DNA of 64,000 nt from JAWKWA01 sp041397765 (GCA_041397765.1 JAWKWA010000007.1:156417-220416), one strand, 5' to 3'. Shown: positions 41,710 to 51,288, counted from the stretch's first letter. The notes: generated from the sequence alone by a model not told the origin. Numbers and translations: made by a program.

Positions 41710-44238
41710 ATGAACAACCGGACGATAGAACGGAGAACAGGGACGCGACCCCTCTTTGCAGCCTTCGTCGCGACACTGCTTTGCACATCTGCACTCGTCG
41801 CCGTCGATGCCCACGCCGAGATCAAGGCGACGGGCACGATCGTCGTTGCCGCCAATGGCGACGGCACGGGCGGCGGAAGCGGCGATGGCACGGGCGGCGG
41901 CACGGGCGGCGGCGCCGGCAAGCGCCAGATCAGCACCGAGCCGGGCGAGGATGCGCCCGAGGAGGGCGACGACGCGGGCGCCGCGGTCGAGGAGGAGCAG
42001 GACACCGGCGGCGGTGCCGCCGCCACACCGACCGTGACGACCAAGGAAACCGAGGACGCCAAGGTGATCGAGATCACCGCGCCCGCCGATCCGCTCGCCG
42101 CCGCGGCTTTCGAGTTCATGGTGAAGCACTGCGCGCGCTGCCACCAGGCGGGTCCCCTCCTGGAGCGCGAGCGGCCGGCCAAGGGCTTCGGCAACGTGCT
42201 CGACCTCGATGCGCTTGCCCATGACCCGAACCTCATCGTGCCGGGCAATCCCGACGCGTCGCGGCTCTACAAGCAGCTCATCAAGAAGGAGATGCCCTAC
42301 GACGTCTTCTACGAGTTCTCGGGCGAGGAGCCGACGGCCGAGGAGATCAGCCATGTCCGCGACTGGATCACGAGCCTCGGCAACACGCAGTCGGCCGCCT
42401 GCACCGATCGCCAGCCGATCACCAACGACTATGTGGTCGAGCTGATCGCCAAGGATCTGCAGTCGCAGCCCGATCACCGCATCAAGGGCATGCGCTACGT
42501 CACGCTCACGAGCCTCTACACTTCGTGCGTCGACGACGAGCACATGAAGGTCTATCGCCAGGGGCTCGCCAAGTTCCTCAACTCGATGTCGCGCTCGTCC
42601 GACGTGTACCGGATCGAGTGGGTCGACGAGTACCAGACCATCGCCCGGTTCAACCTCGACGATCTCGGCTGGGAGTATGCCGACTGGGAGCGGCTGCTGT
42701 CGGTCTATCCCTATGCGGCGCAGCCCGATGTGAAGCTGTTCGACTTCATCAAGTCGACGACCGGCACCGAGCTCGCCTTCATCCGTGGCGACTGGCTGGC
42801 GTTCGCCGCCTCGCGGCCGCCGCTCTACTACGACATGCTGCATCTGCCGTCGGACTTCGCAGGCCTGCAGAAGGATCTCGGCCTCGACATCGAGCGCAAT
42901 CTGGAGCGGTTCCTCGCAAGGCGCGCGGGCTTCCAGATCTCGGGTGTGTCGCGCAACAACCGCCTGATCGAGCGGCATGCGATCCGCACGGGTGCCTTCT
43001 GGACGTCCTACGATTTCAAGGGCAACGAGGGCAACAAGAGCCTGTTCGAGCACCCGACGGGCCCCTACGGAGAGAACCCGTTCAAGCATGACGGTGGCGA
43101 GACCATCTTCTCGCTGCCCAACGGCTTCAACGCCTACTATCTCAACACCGCCGACGGTAAGCGGCTGAATACGGGTCCGACCCAGATCGTGCAGGATGCG
43201 ACGCAGAAGGACCTGGCGGTGACGAATGGCATCTCGTGCTTCGGCTGCCACGACCAGGGCTTCCGCAAGGCACGCGACGACATCCGTCCGCATGTCATCG
43301 CCGACCGTACCTTCAGGAAGAGCGTTCGTGAGGCGGTCGAGGCTCTCTATCCGCCCTATGAGGAGATGGACCGCATCATTCTCGAGGACACGACCAACTT
43401 CCGTGCGGCGATGCAGCGGGCCGGGCTCGACCCCGACCTCAACCTCGCCGGCGTCGAGATGATCAACGCGCTGTCGAAGCAGTACGAGAAGGACGTCAAC
43501 CTGACCTTCGCCGCCGCCGAGTTCGGCCTCAGCGCCGAGGAGTTCATCTCGCGGCTGGAGGGTGCCGGTGGCGAGGCGTTCCGTCTGAAGCGGCGCCTCG
43601 AGCAGGGGACCGTGCCGCGTGACACCTTCGAGGAGGGCTTCAAGGACCTGCTCGCCGAGGTGACCGACGACACGTTCGCCGTCGCCAAGGGCTTCGAGGG
43701 CAAGAAGGAGGAAGTGATCGGCAAGAAGGCCGAGGATCCGAAAGTCTCGCGCGATTTCGATCTCGCGCTATTCTCGGACCGCTCGACCTACAAGAAGGGT
43801 GCGCTCGCCTCCTTCACGGTGTCGTCGAAGCAGGATTGCTACCTGACGCTCATCAATGTGGATGCGAAGGGCGTCGGCACGGTGATCTATCCGAACGAGT
43901 ACCAGAAGGATCACTTCCTCGCCGCCGGCAAGGAACTCGTGCTGCCCGGAGACGACGCGCCCTTCCAGTTCCGCCTGCAGGACTACGGCACCGAGACGGT
44001 GATCGCGGTCTGCAACGCCAGCGAGGAGGCCGTCGACGGCATCAAGCACGACTTCGACAAGAAGTCCTTCACCGACCTTGGCGACTACGAGCAGTATGTG
44101 ACCCGCTCGATCGTCGTCGAGCAGGCGAAGCCGAAGAAGAAGGGCAAGAAGGCAAGCGTGGAAGCGGCCGAGACCGGCCACATCTCCGGCAAGGGCGACG
44201 TGCTGGCGCGCACCGCCATCAAGCTCGAGGTCGAGTGA
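41710..44238 (+). CDS. Secreted c-type haem protein fused to a DUF4384-like domain
   Basis: An 842-residue protein. Signal peptide (FAAFVATLLCTSALVAVDAHA), then a Gly- and Glu-rich disordered linker (about 45-115). A first haem motif is at Cys141-His145 (CARCH) in a cytochrome-like domain. A long central region (ARFNLDDLGWEYADWERLL, ...) resembles large haem proteins of planctomycetes and myxobacteria. A second motif, CFGCH, is at 510-514. The last 160 residues look like the DUF4384 domain found in the two preceding caspase proteins (YLTLINVDAKGVGTVIYPNE). GGGAGG precedes the ATG. The shared end domain and the spacing (220 bp) link it to the caspases. The activity is unknown; redox sensing or peroxidase chemistry is possible. 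Confidence 0.8.
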   Translation: MNNRTIERRTGTRPLFAAFVATLLCTSALVAVDAHAEIKATGTIVVAANGDGTGGGSGDGTGGGTGGGAGKRQISTEPGEDAPEEGDDAGAAVEEEQDTGGGAAATPTVTTKETEDAKVIEITAPADPLAAAAFEFMVKHCARCHQAGPLLERERPAKGFGNVLDLDALAHDPNLIVPGNPDASRLYKQLIKKEMPYDVFYEFSGEEPTAEEISHVRDWITSLGNTQSAACTDRQPITNDYVVELIAKDLQSQPDHRIKGMRYVTLTSLYTSCVDDEHMKVYRQGLAKFLNSMSRSSDVYRIEWVDEYQTIARFNLDDLGWEYADWERLLSVYPYAAQPDVKLFDFIKSTTGTELAFIRGDWLAFAASRPPLYYDMLHLPSDFAGLQKDLGLDIERNLERFLARRAGFQISGVSRNNRLIERHAIRTGAFWTSYDFKGNEGNKSLFEHPTGPYGENPFKHDGGETIFSLPNGFNAYYLNTADGKRLNTGPTQIVQDATQKDLAVTNGISCFGCHDQGFRKARDDIRPHVIADRTFRKSVREAVEALYPPYEEMDRIILEDTTNFRAAMQRAGLDPDLNLAGVEMINALSKQYEKDVNLTFAAAEFGLSAEEFISRLEGAGGEAFRLKRRLEQGTVPRDTFEEGFKDLLAEVTDDTFAVAKGFEGKKEEVIGKKAEDPKVSRDFDLALFSDRSTYKKGALASFTVSSKQDCYLTLINVDAKGVGTVIYPNEYQKDHFLAAGKELVLPGDDAPFQFRLQDYGTETVIAVCNASEEAVDGIKHDFDKKSFTDLGDYEQYVTRSIVVEQAKPKKKGKKASVEAAETGHISGKGDVLARTAIKLEVE

Positions 44239-45176
44239 TGACCGCAAGGTTCTCACCAGCAAAGAAGGGGAGGGCGGCGTTTGCCGCCCTCCTCTCGTGT
44301 CTTGCCGGGCTCGGCGCATCGCAGGCCCTGGCGGACTGTGCGAGCGTCGATCAGGCGATCCGCTCGGCGATCGGCACCGGTGACGTCGCGGCGTTCGGCA
44401 CGCTGAACCGCCAGATGCTGTCGGAGCCGACCTGCCCGGGCGACTATCGCGAGCGGGCGGGCCGGGTGCTGGCACTCGCCAGCCTCAGGCACCTGGAGAC
44501 GGTGAACGGCACGGCCAAGGGCGTGCTGCCACTCGACGAGATCCGCGAGGCGGCGCGCTATGGCCGGCCCTGGCAGGTGATGATGGCGCTCGGCGACTCG
44601 CAATACGAGGCGGGCGACTTTGGCGAAGCGGTCAGCGCCTACGAGGCGGCGATCGACGACATCCGCGACGAGCGGCTGAACCCCAAGGCGCCGGGGGCGG
44701 TCTATGAGGAGCGGCTGTTCAAGCGGGCCTACCAGGCGCGGGCGCTGGCGGTCGCCTATGTGCCGACACCGATGCGCAACGGACGGCCGGGCGGGCTCGC
44801 CTCGCCGCAATTCCGCAGCTTCACGGTGGAAGCGGTGCCGGTGCCGGTGCGCTTCGAATATCGCGAGAGCCGGCTGACCCCGGACGGCGAGGCGGCGGCG
44901 GCCGACATCCTGCGCTATCTGAAGGCCGAGGGCATCGGCCATGTCCGCATCATCGGCCACACCGATCCGGTGGGTTCCGACACCTACAATCTGGCGCTGT
45001 CGCAGAAGCGCGCCGAGGCGGTGCGCGACTATCTGGTCGGCTATGGCTATGAAGGCAAAGTCGACGTGGTCGGCATGGGCGAGATGCGGCTGTTCGAGCC
45101 GGACGATCCCTCGCGCTACAGCGAGGATCAGCGCCACGCCTTCGATCGCCGTGTCGAGTACGAGGTGATGCGGTAG
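44238..45176 (+). CDS. OmpA-family peptidoglycan-binding protein
   Basis: A 312-residue protein: signal peptide (AAFAALLSCLAGLGASQALA), a helical, partly TPR-like region (MMALGDSQYEAGDFGEAVSAYEAAI) and a C-terminal OmpA domain (VPVPVRFEYRESRLTPDG, VRIIGHTDPVGSDTYNLALS, QKRAEAVRDYL). The Asp in GHTDPVG and the Arg near the end, which grip diaminopimelate, are present. It tethers something to the cell wall. The ATG overlaps the stop of the haem-protein gene (TGATG), so the two are translated together. A hairpin ends the unit. Confidence 0.9.
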   Translation: MTARFSPAKKGRAAFAALLSCLAGLGASQALADCASVDQAIRSAIGTGDVAAFGTLNRQMLSEPTCPGDYRERAGRVLALASLRHLETVNGTAKGVLPLDEIREAARYGRPWQVMMALGDSQYEAGDFGEAVSAYEAAIDDIRDERLNPKAPGAVYEERLFKRAYQARALAVAYVPTPMRNGRPGGLASPQFRSFTVEAVPVPVRFEYRESRLTPDGEAAAADILRYLKAEGIGHVRIIGHTDPVGSDTYNLALSQKRAEAVRDYLVGYGYEGKVDVVGMGEMRLFEPDDPSRYSEDQRHAFDRRVEYEVMR

Positions 45177-45180
45177 CGGC

Positions 45181-45201
45181 TGCCGCTTCGGCGCAGCGGC
45201 A
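45181..45201 (+). terminator. Hairpin closing the caspase gene block
   Basis: TGCCGCT/AGCGGCA, a perfect 7-bp stem with a 7-nt loop, starts 4 bp behind the OmpA-type stop codon. It marks the probable end of the transcript. Confidence 0.5.
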
Positions 45202-45272
45202 TCGAGCCTCGAGAGGGGCGTGACGGGCGATACGGGCGGCGGATCGCAGAAGCGAGGGGATGGAGCCACGCG

Positions 45273-46391
45273 ATGACGGCAGTCCGCATTCTCGATCGCC
45301 TGCTCGGTGCCAGCGAGTTGCATCCGGCGGGACGGCGGATCGAGGACCTGGAGACGCCGGTGCCGGTCGTCGACCTCGACATCGCCCTCGCCAATCTGGT
45401 GCGCTGGCAGGATCATCTCGACGGTCTTGGCATCGCCAACCGCCCGCACATCAAGACGCACAAGCTCGCTTTGCTCGCGCAGTTGCAGGTCGCGCTCGGC
45501 GCCCGTGGCATCACGGTGCAGAAGCTCGGCGAGGCGGAGGTGATGGCGGAGGCGGGGCTCGCAGACCAGCTCCTCACCTTCAATGTGGTCGGCGCCGCAA
45601 AGCTGGCACGGCTGAAAGCGCTCGCGCGGCGCATCGATATCGCGGTCGTCGCCGATTCCCCTGGCGTCGTCGAAGGCCTCGCCGAGGCGGGCCGCTCGGC
45701 CGGCCGGGACATCCGCGTGCTCGTCGAATGCGACACCGGGGCCGGGCGGTGCGGCGTGCAGACGCCGCAGGCCGCGCGCGATCTCGCCCTCGCCATCGAC
45801 CGTCATTCCGGCGTGACGTTCGGCGGCCTCATGACCTATCCGAAATCGGGCACACGCGCGAGGACCGCGGCCTTCCTCGAGGAAGCCGTGGCGCATCTTC
45901 GGCAGGCGGGGCTCGAGGCGCGCACCGTGTCGAGCGGCGGATCGCCGGACATGTGGTCGAGCGAAGGCCTGTCGGCGGTGAGTGAGTATCGGGCGGGCAC
46001 CTACATCTACAACGACCGCTCGCTGGTCGCACGGGGGACGGCGAGGGTCGAGGACTGCGCCTTGACGGTCGCCGCAACTGTCGTCAGCCGGCCGACGCCG
46101 GGGCGCGCCATTCTCGATTCAGGCTCCAAGGCGCTGACCAGCGACCTCATGGGGTTGACGGGCTTCGGCTCGGTGCCGGCGCATGGCGATGCCGTCGTCT
46201 ACGAGGTCAGCGAGGAGCACGGTTTCCTCGGCGTCGCCGATGACGCACGCGTGCCGGCCGTCGGCGAGGTCGTGCGCGTGCTGCCCAACCATTGCTGTCC
46301 GGTCTCCAATCTTTTCGACCGGATCGTCCTCGTGAAGGGCGGCGAGGTGATCGGCTCGGTCGCGGTCGATGCGCGGGGGCGCTCGCAATAG
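45273..46391 (+). CDS. D-threonine aldolase-like PLP enzyme (alanine racemase fold)
   Basis: A 372-residue fold type III PLP enzyme. The PLP lysine is Lys61 in NRPHIKTHKLALL, the barrel contains TVQKLGEAEVMAEAG and SSGGSPDMW, and the C-terminal domain has PNHCCPVSN (His340, Cys342) as the metal site. This is the layout of D-threonine aldolases and D-3-hydroxyaspartate dehydratases, which split D-beta-hydroxy amino acids to glycine and an aldehyde or dehydrate them. The ATG has GGAG about 8 nt upstream. The gene stands alone. Confidence 0.87.
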   Translation: MTAVRILDRLLGASELHPAGRRIEDLETPVPVVDLDIALANLVRWQDHLDGLGIANRPHIKTHKLALLAQLQVALGARGITVQKLGEAEVMAEAGLADQLLTFNVVGAAKLARLKALARRIDIAVVADSPGVVEGLAEAGRSAGRDIRVLVECDTGAGRCGVQTPQAARDLALAIDRHSGVTFGGLMTYPKSGTRARTAAFLEEAVAHLRQAGLEARTVSSGGSPDMWSSEGLSAVSEYRAGTYIYNDRSLVARGTARVEDCALTVAATVVSRPTPGRAILDSGSKALTSDLMGLTGFGSVPAHGDAVVYEVSEEHGFLGVADDARVPAVGEVVRVLPNHCCPVSNLFDRIVLVKGGEVIGSVAVDARGRSQ

Positions 46392-46425
46392 CGCGGCGGG
46401 CGATGCGGCGAGGATCCGTCGAAAT

Positions 46426-47346
46426 TCACGGCCAGCGCTTCAGGCTGCCTGCGGGGAAGGTCCATTCCGGCGTCTCGAGCGGTCCCTCGAAGGCGGCGCG
46501 ATACCAGGGCGTACCGTCCTGCTCGGCCGGGTTGCGCAGCACATGCATGTCCTGGGCGGGCATGAAGCTCTGGATCAGCAGGAAGCGGCGCTCGCCGGTC
46601 GCGGCATTCTCGACCATGTCGGCGACGAGCACGGCATGGCCGGGAAATCCGCCCTTGATGAAGACATCGCCGATGCGGATCCCGGCGAGCGGCACGGATC
46701 GCAGCTCGCGGTCGAGCGAGTAGGTGCCGGCATAGGCGTAGATGCGCTCCAGATAGAGACGGAACGAGGCATAGCTCGCATCCTTGCGGCCACCGCGCTT
46801 CCAGGAGACGCCGCTCGAGCGCGGCACCGGCCGCTCGCCCCGCGCCCAGCGGGCAAAATCGACGCGGCCGCCATTGGTGAAGTCGAAGGCGATCTCGCCG
46901 GAGCGGTCGACGGCGCGCAGATATTCCGCGCGCAGCCGCATGATCGCATCGGCGCATTGCTGCAGGTCCTTGTCGCCGACATCGATGTCGAGGACGGCGA
47001 AGGCGGCGTCAGACCAGAATTTCGGCAGGCCGTTGAAGAGGAGCACCGGCGCGCCGGCCGGCTTCATCGGCAGGCCACGCAGCCATTGGCCGAAGCTGCC
47101 GGGCTCGGCGGCGATGCGTCGGAAGCCCGGTGGCGGGGCGATGCGGCCGGCGAGCGTGTCGGCCTCGGCCACCCGCCCCTCGTGCCAGGGATAGAGGGGA
47201 TCGGGGGCCGCACGGGCCGCGCCGGTTGGCAGCAGCAGCAGGACGGCGAGGAGGCAGAGCAGCGCGGTCGATCGGCGGGGCTGTAGGATGCACGAGCGCA
47301 GCCGCGAGCCCATATTCGTCGCTTTCCCGATGTGGCGGCCGGCCAT
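46426..47346 (-). CDS. DUF4846 secreted protein
   Basis: A 306-residue protein. After a basic N-terminus a signal peptide (STALLCLLAVLLLLPTGAARA) leads to a soluble domain with YPWHEGRVAEADTLAGRI, QCADAIMRLRAEYL, DIDVGDKDLQQ and IGDVFIKGGFPGHAVLVADM. The last resembles the Cys/His-type hydrolase core of NlpC/YiiX-like proteins with His but no clear Cys, matching DUF4846. Its role is unknown. The start at ATG 47346 has GGGAGG upstream; ATG 47313 is an alternative. Confidence 0.82.
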   Translation of the reverse strand: MAGRHIGKATNMGSRLRSCILQPRRSTALLCLLAVLLLLPTGAARAAPDPLYPWHEGRVAEADTLAGRIAPPPGFRRIAAEPGSFGQWLRGLPMKPAGAPVLLFNGLPKFWSDAAFAVLDIDVGDKDLQQCADAIMRLRAEYLRAVDRSGEIAFDFTNGGRVDFARWARGERPVPRSSGVSWKRGGRKDASYASFRLYLERIYAYAGTYSLDRELRSVPLAGIRIGDVFIKGGFPGHAVLVADMVENAATGERRFLLIQSFMPAQDMHVLRNPAEQDGTPWYRAAFEGPLETPEWTFPAGSLKRWP

Positions 47347-47662
47347 GTGCCCTCCCTCGACTGCCCGATGCTCACGGCAAGCGGCCCGACAGAGCCCCCC
47401 CGCTCTCATCCCGAGCCATCGCGCAGAAAGCAGGCGGGGCGATGGCGCGGCGGCGCCTCGCTTGCCTCCCCGCCGTCGCTAGGCTCTGCGCCGTCCGCCC
47501 GTGTCCGGGCTGCCGATCCGCAGTGGAGGCCATGGTGAAGGGAACATTGAGGATGGCGGGATAGGCTCCCCCCGGGCAGCAAGGGCTGCACACGGAAGGG
47601 TCGCAGGGGCAGGGCGTGCCGGCCGCATGGACGGTCGCGCGCGCAAGAGGAGGCGTCGGCCG
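47347..47662. other. Divergent intergenic region
   Basis: 316 bp between divergent genes (DUF4846 to the left, small membrane protein to the right). Overlapping frames on both strands are Arg-rich and have no ribosome site. No clear promoter box or repeat is seen. Confidence 0.45.
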
Positions 47663-47995
47663 ATGGCACGCAGGGACAGCGAGGGCGAGGTCGCCGCCAT
47701 TTTCCGCTACGGCCTGTTGATGGGCCTCGGCATCGCCGCGACCTTCATCTTCTACTGGTCGGCGGTGACGAGCGTGCAGGTGATCGCGCTCGGCAGCGGC
47801 TACCGGCCGGGCGAGTTGCGCGGCCTCACCATGTGGGCGACGGCGGGCGTGCTCCTGATCGGGGCACTGCCGATCCTGCGCTTCGTCATAGCCGATCTCC
47901 CCGACATGACGGCTTCTGCGGTGCGAGAGGGTTCGCGCTATGCGGCCTGGATGTCGGTGCTGCTGATCGGTGTCGCGGTGCTGGTGTTCTTCTGA
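47663..47995 (+). CDS. Small membrane protein of unknown function
   Basis: 110 residues with three hydrophobic helices (YGLLMGLGIAATFIFYWSAV, MWATAGVLLIGALPILRFVI, AAWMSVLLIGVAVLVFF). The N-terminus is polar. GAGGAGG lies 9 nt before the ATG; an earlier ATG (47627) would add 12 basic residues. It converges with the MttB-like gene, with 5 bp between the stops. No family is recognised. Confidence 0.65.
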   Translation: MARRDSEGEVAAIFRYGLLMGLGIAATFIFYWSAVTSVQVIALGSGYRPGELRGLTMWATAGVLLIGALPILRFVIADLPDMTASAVREGSRYAAWMSVLLIGVAVLVFF

Positions 47996-48000
47996 CCGTC

Positions 48001-49545
48001 TCAGAAATCCGTCGGCTGGCCGCCTTCGGCGATGCGGCGCTCGACGAAGGCGTCGATCTCCTCGGCGATGGCAGGATCGAGCGGCGGGGGCTCGTACTCG
48101 GCGAGGGCCTGACGGTAGAGGGCGTTGGCCTTCTGCATGGCGTCGGGCGAGCCGGCGGCGCGCCAGGATTCGAAATTGCGCCAGTCGGAGATCAGCGGGG
48201 CATAGAAGGCCGTCGAATAGCGCTCGAGCGTGTGGCGGGCACCGAAGAAATGTCCGCCCGGGCCGACCTCGCGCATCGCCTCGATGCCGAGCGCGGCCTC
48301 GCTGACGTCGAGCGGCTTCAGGAACTCGGCGATCATCTGCAGGATGTCGATGTCGAGGGCGAATTTCTCGAAGGAGCCGACGAGACCACCCTCCATCCAG
48401 CCAGCCGAGTGCATGATCATGTTGCCGCCGCCCATGATCGCGCCCCAGAGCGAGAACACGCTCTCATAGGCGGCCTGGGCGTCGACGGTGTTGGCGGCAT
48501 TGGTGGACGAGGTGCGATAGGGCAGGCGATAGCGGCGGGCCAGTTGGCCGCCGATGATCGCCGCCTTCATGTATTCGGGCGTGCCGAAGGCGGGGGCGCC
48601 CGACTTCATGTCGACGTTCGAGGTGAAGCCGCCATAGACGTAGGGGGCGCCGGGCCGGGTGAACTGGGAGAGGACCAGGCCGGCGAGGGCCTCGGCGTTC
48701 TGCTCGACGAGGGCGCCCGCCATGGTGACCGGCGCCATGGCGCCGGCGAGCGTGAACGGCGTCACGCAGCAGATCTGGCCATGGCGCGCAAGCTCGATGA
48801 TGCCCATCGCCATCGGCCCGTCGAGCTTCAGCGGCGAGTTGGTGTTGACGACCGTCATGACGACAGGCGTGCGCTCGAGATCCTCGCGACGCACACCGGC
48901 CGCAATGCGGGCGATCTCCAGGCCGTCGAACAGTCGCTCGCGCCCGGTCGAGGAGACGAAATAGACCTTGTCGGAGAGCTTTGCCTTGGCGCGCCCGACA
49001 TGGAGGTGGCGGACAGAGGCGTGAATGTCGAGGGAATCGGTCGAGCCGCCGCCGGCCATGTGAACGATGTTGAAGAACTGGCAGAGGCGGATGAAGTTGC
49101 AGGAGTCCTCGAAACGGCCGGGCCTTCTGCCTCCCTCCATGTCCGAGCAATTGGGCGGGCCGCCGACCGGGCCGAAGGTGATCCAGTCGCCGCCGACCTG
49201 GATCGAATGGGCGGGGTTGCGGGCGTGAAAAGTGAACTCGGCCGGTGGGTGCCTCAGCGCCTCCTCGACGATGTCGCGGCCGATGCGGACACGCTCGCCC
49301 TCGATCCGGGCACCGGCCCGCCGGTAGATGTCGAGTGCCTCCGCATTGAGGACGACGTCCATGCCGATGTCCTCGAGCACCTTCAAGGACGCCAGATGGA
49401 TCGCCTCGATCTCGTCGTCCGAGCAGAAGCGGATGGGGTCGAGCCTGAGCCTCGGCTGCCTGAACGGCGCCTGCCGGATGCGCTCGGCGGCAGCGGTCCC
49501 TCGACGACGCCTGCCCCGATCGCCGGTGCCTGCAGCCAGGGTCAT
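48001..49545 (-). CDS. MttB-family (non-pyrrolysine) amine methyltransferase
   Basis: A 514-residue TIM-barrel protein of the trimethylamine methyltransferase family: SLKVLEDIGMDVVLNAEALD, GPVGGPPNCSDMEGG, YVYGGFTSNVDMKSGAPAFG, NTVDAQAAYESVFSLWGAIM. There is no in-frame amber codon, so it lacks pyrrolysine. Non-Pyl members demethylate quaternary amines such as glycine betaine, carnitine or proline betaine, passing methyl groups to a corrinoid protein. No corrinoid protein gene is next to it. The start at ATG 49545 has GAGGGAGG 6 nt upstream. It is divergent from the FAD oxidoreductase gene. Confidence 0.88.
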   Translation of the reverse strand: MTLAAGTGDRGRRRRGTAAAERIRQAPFRQPRLRLDPIRFCSDDEIEAIHLASLKVLEDIGMDVVLNAEALDIYRRAGARIEGERVRIGRDIVEEALRHPPAEFTFHARNPAHSIQVGGDWITFGPVGGPPNCSDMEGGRRPGRFEDSCNFIRLCQFFNIVHMAGGGSTDSLDIHASVRHLHVGRAKAKLSDKVYFVSSTGRERLFDGLEIARIAAGVRREDLERTPVVMTVVNTNSPLKLDGPMAMGIIELARHGQICCVTPFTLAGAMAPVTMAGALVEQNAEALAGLVLSQFTRPGAPYVYGGFTSNVDMKSGAPAFGTPEYMKAAIIGGQLARRYRLPYRTSSTNAANTVDAQAAYESVFSLWGAIMGGGNMIMHSAGWMEGGLVGSFEKFALDIDILQMIAEFLKPLDVSEAALGIEAMREVGPGGHFFGARHTLERYSTAFYAPLISDWRNFESWRAAGSPDAMQKANALYRQALAEYEPPPLDPAIAEEIDAFVERRIAEGGQPTDF

Positions 49546-49773
49546 TGGGGCCTCCCTCGACGGATTGAGCCGGCATACTACTACAGGGTGGGCCGGCGAG
49601 CGGAAGGCTGAAGCCGGCATGGGAGACGTGCATGGCCGAGCGCCGGAGCGGACCTGTGCACCGGGCGGCCCGTCGGCTAGTCTCTCGCATTGTCACATCC
49701 GCCGGGGCACATCCGCCGGGACGAGGAGACGGCGCCAAGGCAGGCAGCCGGAGTTGCGGGCAGAGGAGGCACC

Positions 49774-51102
49774 ATGTCGAGCGGAACCTTCAGCATCGGC
49801 AAGCTGCCCATGGACGACGAGCACAATGGCTGGGCGCTGACGATCCCGGGGCGCACGCCACGACCGGCGCTCAAGGGTGAGGTCAAGGCGGATCTCCTGG
49901 TGGTCGGCGCGGGGTTCGCCGGGCTCGCCGCGGCATGGCACTATGCGAGAGAGCGGCCGAACGAGCGGGTCGTCGTGCTCGATGCGCAGACGGTCGGCGA
50001 CGGCGCCTCCGGGCGCAACTCCGGCTTCGTGCTCGGCGTCAAGCACTACGCCCATGGCGCCGATCCAAGCAATCTGGAGCCCGCGATCCGCATCCGGCGA
50101 ATGTCGCAGGCGGCGACGCGGTTTCTCGGCGAGATCGTCGAGCGCCATCAGATCCGCTGCGACTGGAAGGCCGACGGCATGTACATCGCTGCCGGTGGAG
50201 CCAAGGGAGAGGAGGCGATCGGCCGGCTCGCCGAGGAGCTCCGGCTGATCGGCGAGGAGAGCCGGGTCATGACCGGGGCGGAGGCCCTGAAGGAGACGGG
50301 CGCGGCCAACTACCGGGCGATGCTCTATTCGGCCAACTGCGTGCTGATGCAACCGGTGAAGCTCGTGCGCGGCCTCGCCGATCATCTGCCGGCGAACGTC
50401 ACGCTCCATGAGCGCAGTGCCGTCACGCGGATCGCCTATGGCGACCGGATCAGGGCCGAGACGGCCGATGGCGCGGTGACGGCACCGAAGGTGGTGCTGG
50501 CTGTCAATCTGTTCGCGCCGTCGTTCGGCTTCTGGAAGCAACGCGTGTTTCCATTGCATCTGTTTGCCAGCATCACCCGGCCTCTCACCGGCAAGGAGCA
50601 GGAGGCGCTCGGCGCCAAGCCCTGGGGCATCCTGCCGGCCATCCATACGACGAGCCCGACCATGCGCTACACCGAGGACCGGCGGATCCTCATGCGCGCT
50701 CAGTACACCGTCAGCCTCGGGGAGGATCCCGCGGGCGGCAACTATCAGAAGACACGCGCCCATCACGAGCAGCTCTTCCGCCTGCGTTTCCCGATGCTGC
50801 CCGACGTCACCTTCGAGCATACCTGGTGCGGTGTCGTCTGCCTGTCGCGCAACTATGGGCATGGCACCAAGAGGCAGGCGCCGAACGTGTTCACGGCGGT
50901 CTGCGACAATGCGGTTGGCGCGACGAAGGCGGTCGCCTCCGGCATCGTCGCCGCCGACATGGCGCTCGATCGCGACAATCCGCTCGCCGCCGATCTCGCC
51001 TTTTTCGGCGAGCCGGCCCTGTTGCCGCCTTCGCCCTTCTTCGAGATCGGCTTTGGGGTCAGGCGCGGCTACGAGGCCTGGCGCGACCGGGCGGAGGCGT
51101 GA
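49774..51102 (+). CDS. FAD-dependent oxidoreductase (DAO family)
   Basis: A 442-residue flavoprotein. The dinucleotide motif is LLVVGAGFAGLAAAWHYARE, followed by GDGASGRNSGFVLGV, typical of glycine, sarcosine or gamma-glutamylputrescine oxidase-like DAO enzymes. The C-terminal motif NAVGATKAVASGIVAADMAL completes the FAD site. The likely substrate is a primary or secondary amine or amino acid. GAGGAGG is 5 nt before the ATG. It is divergent from the MttB-like gene, which also fits amine use. Confidence 0.88.
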   Translation: MSSGTFSIGKLPMDDEHNGWALTIPGRTPRPALKGEVKADLLVVGAGFAGLAAAWHYARERPNERVVVLDAQTVGDGASGRNSGFVLGVKHYAHGADPSNLEPAIRIRRMSQAATRFLGEIVERHQIRCDWKADGMYIAAGGAKGEEAIGRLAEELRLIGEESRVMTGAEALKETGAANYRAMLYSANCVLMQPVKLVRGLADHLPANVTLHERSAVTRIAYGDRIRAETADGAVTAPKVVLAVNLFAPSFGFWKQRVFPLHLFASITRPLTGKEQEALGAKPWGILPAIHTTSPTMRYTEDRRILMRAQYTVSLGEDPAGGNYQKTRAHHEQLFRLRFPMLPDVTFEHTWCGVVCLSRNYGHGTKRQAPNVFTAVCDNAVGATKAVASGIVAADMALDRDNPLAADLAFFGEPALLPPSPFFEIGFGVRRGYEAWRDRAEA

Positions 51103-51288
51103 CCGGCAAAGTCACGATCCGGTTGCGGCGGGCGGCCGACGGTCGCTCCAGGAATGGCGGGGCGTCGCAGGAGAGATTGTCGGGGGCCGCCCAAGTCGGC
51201 TAAGTGAGGCGGTGCGGCTACCCGCCGGCCCCGACCGCGCGGGCTTGCCGCTCCCCCGCCAATGCATGCCCCTCCGGAGCCCGCCCCC

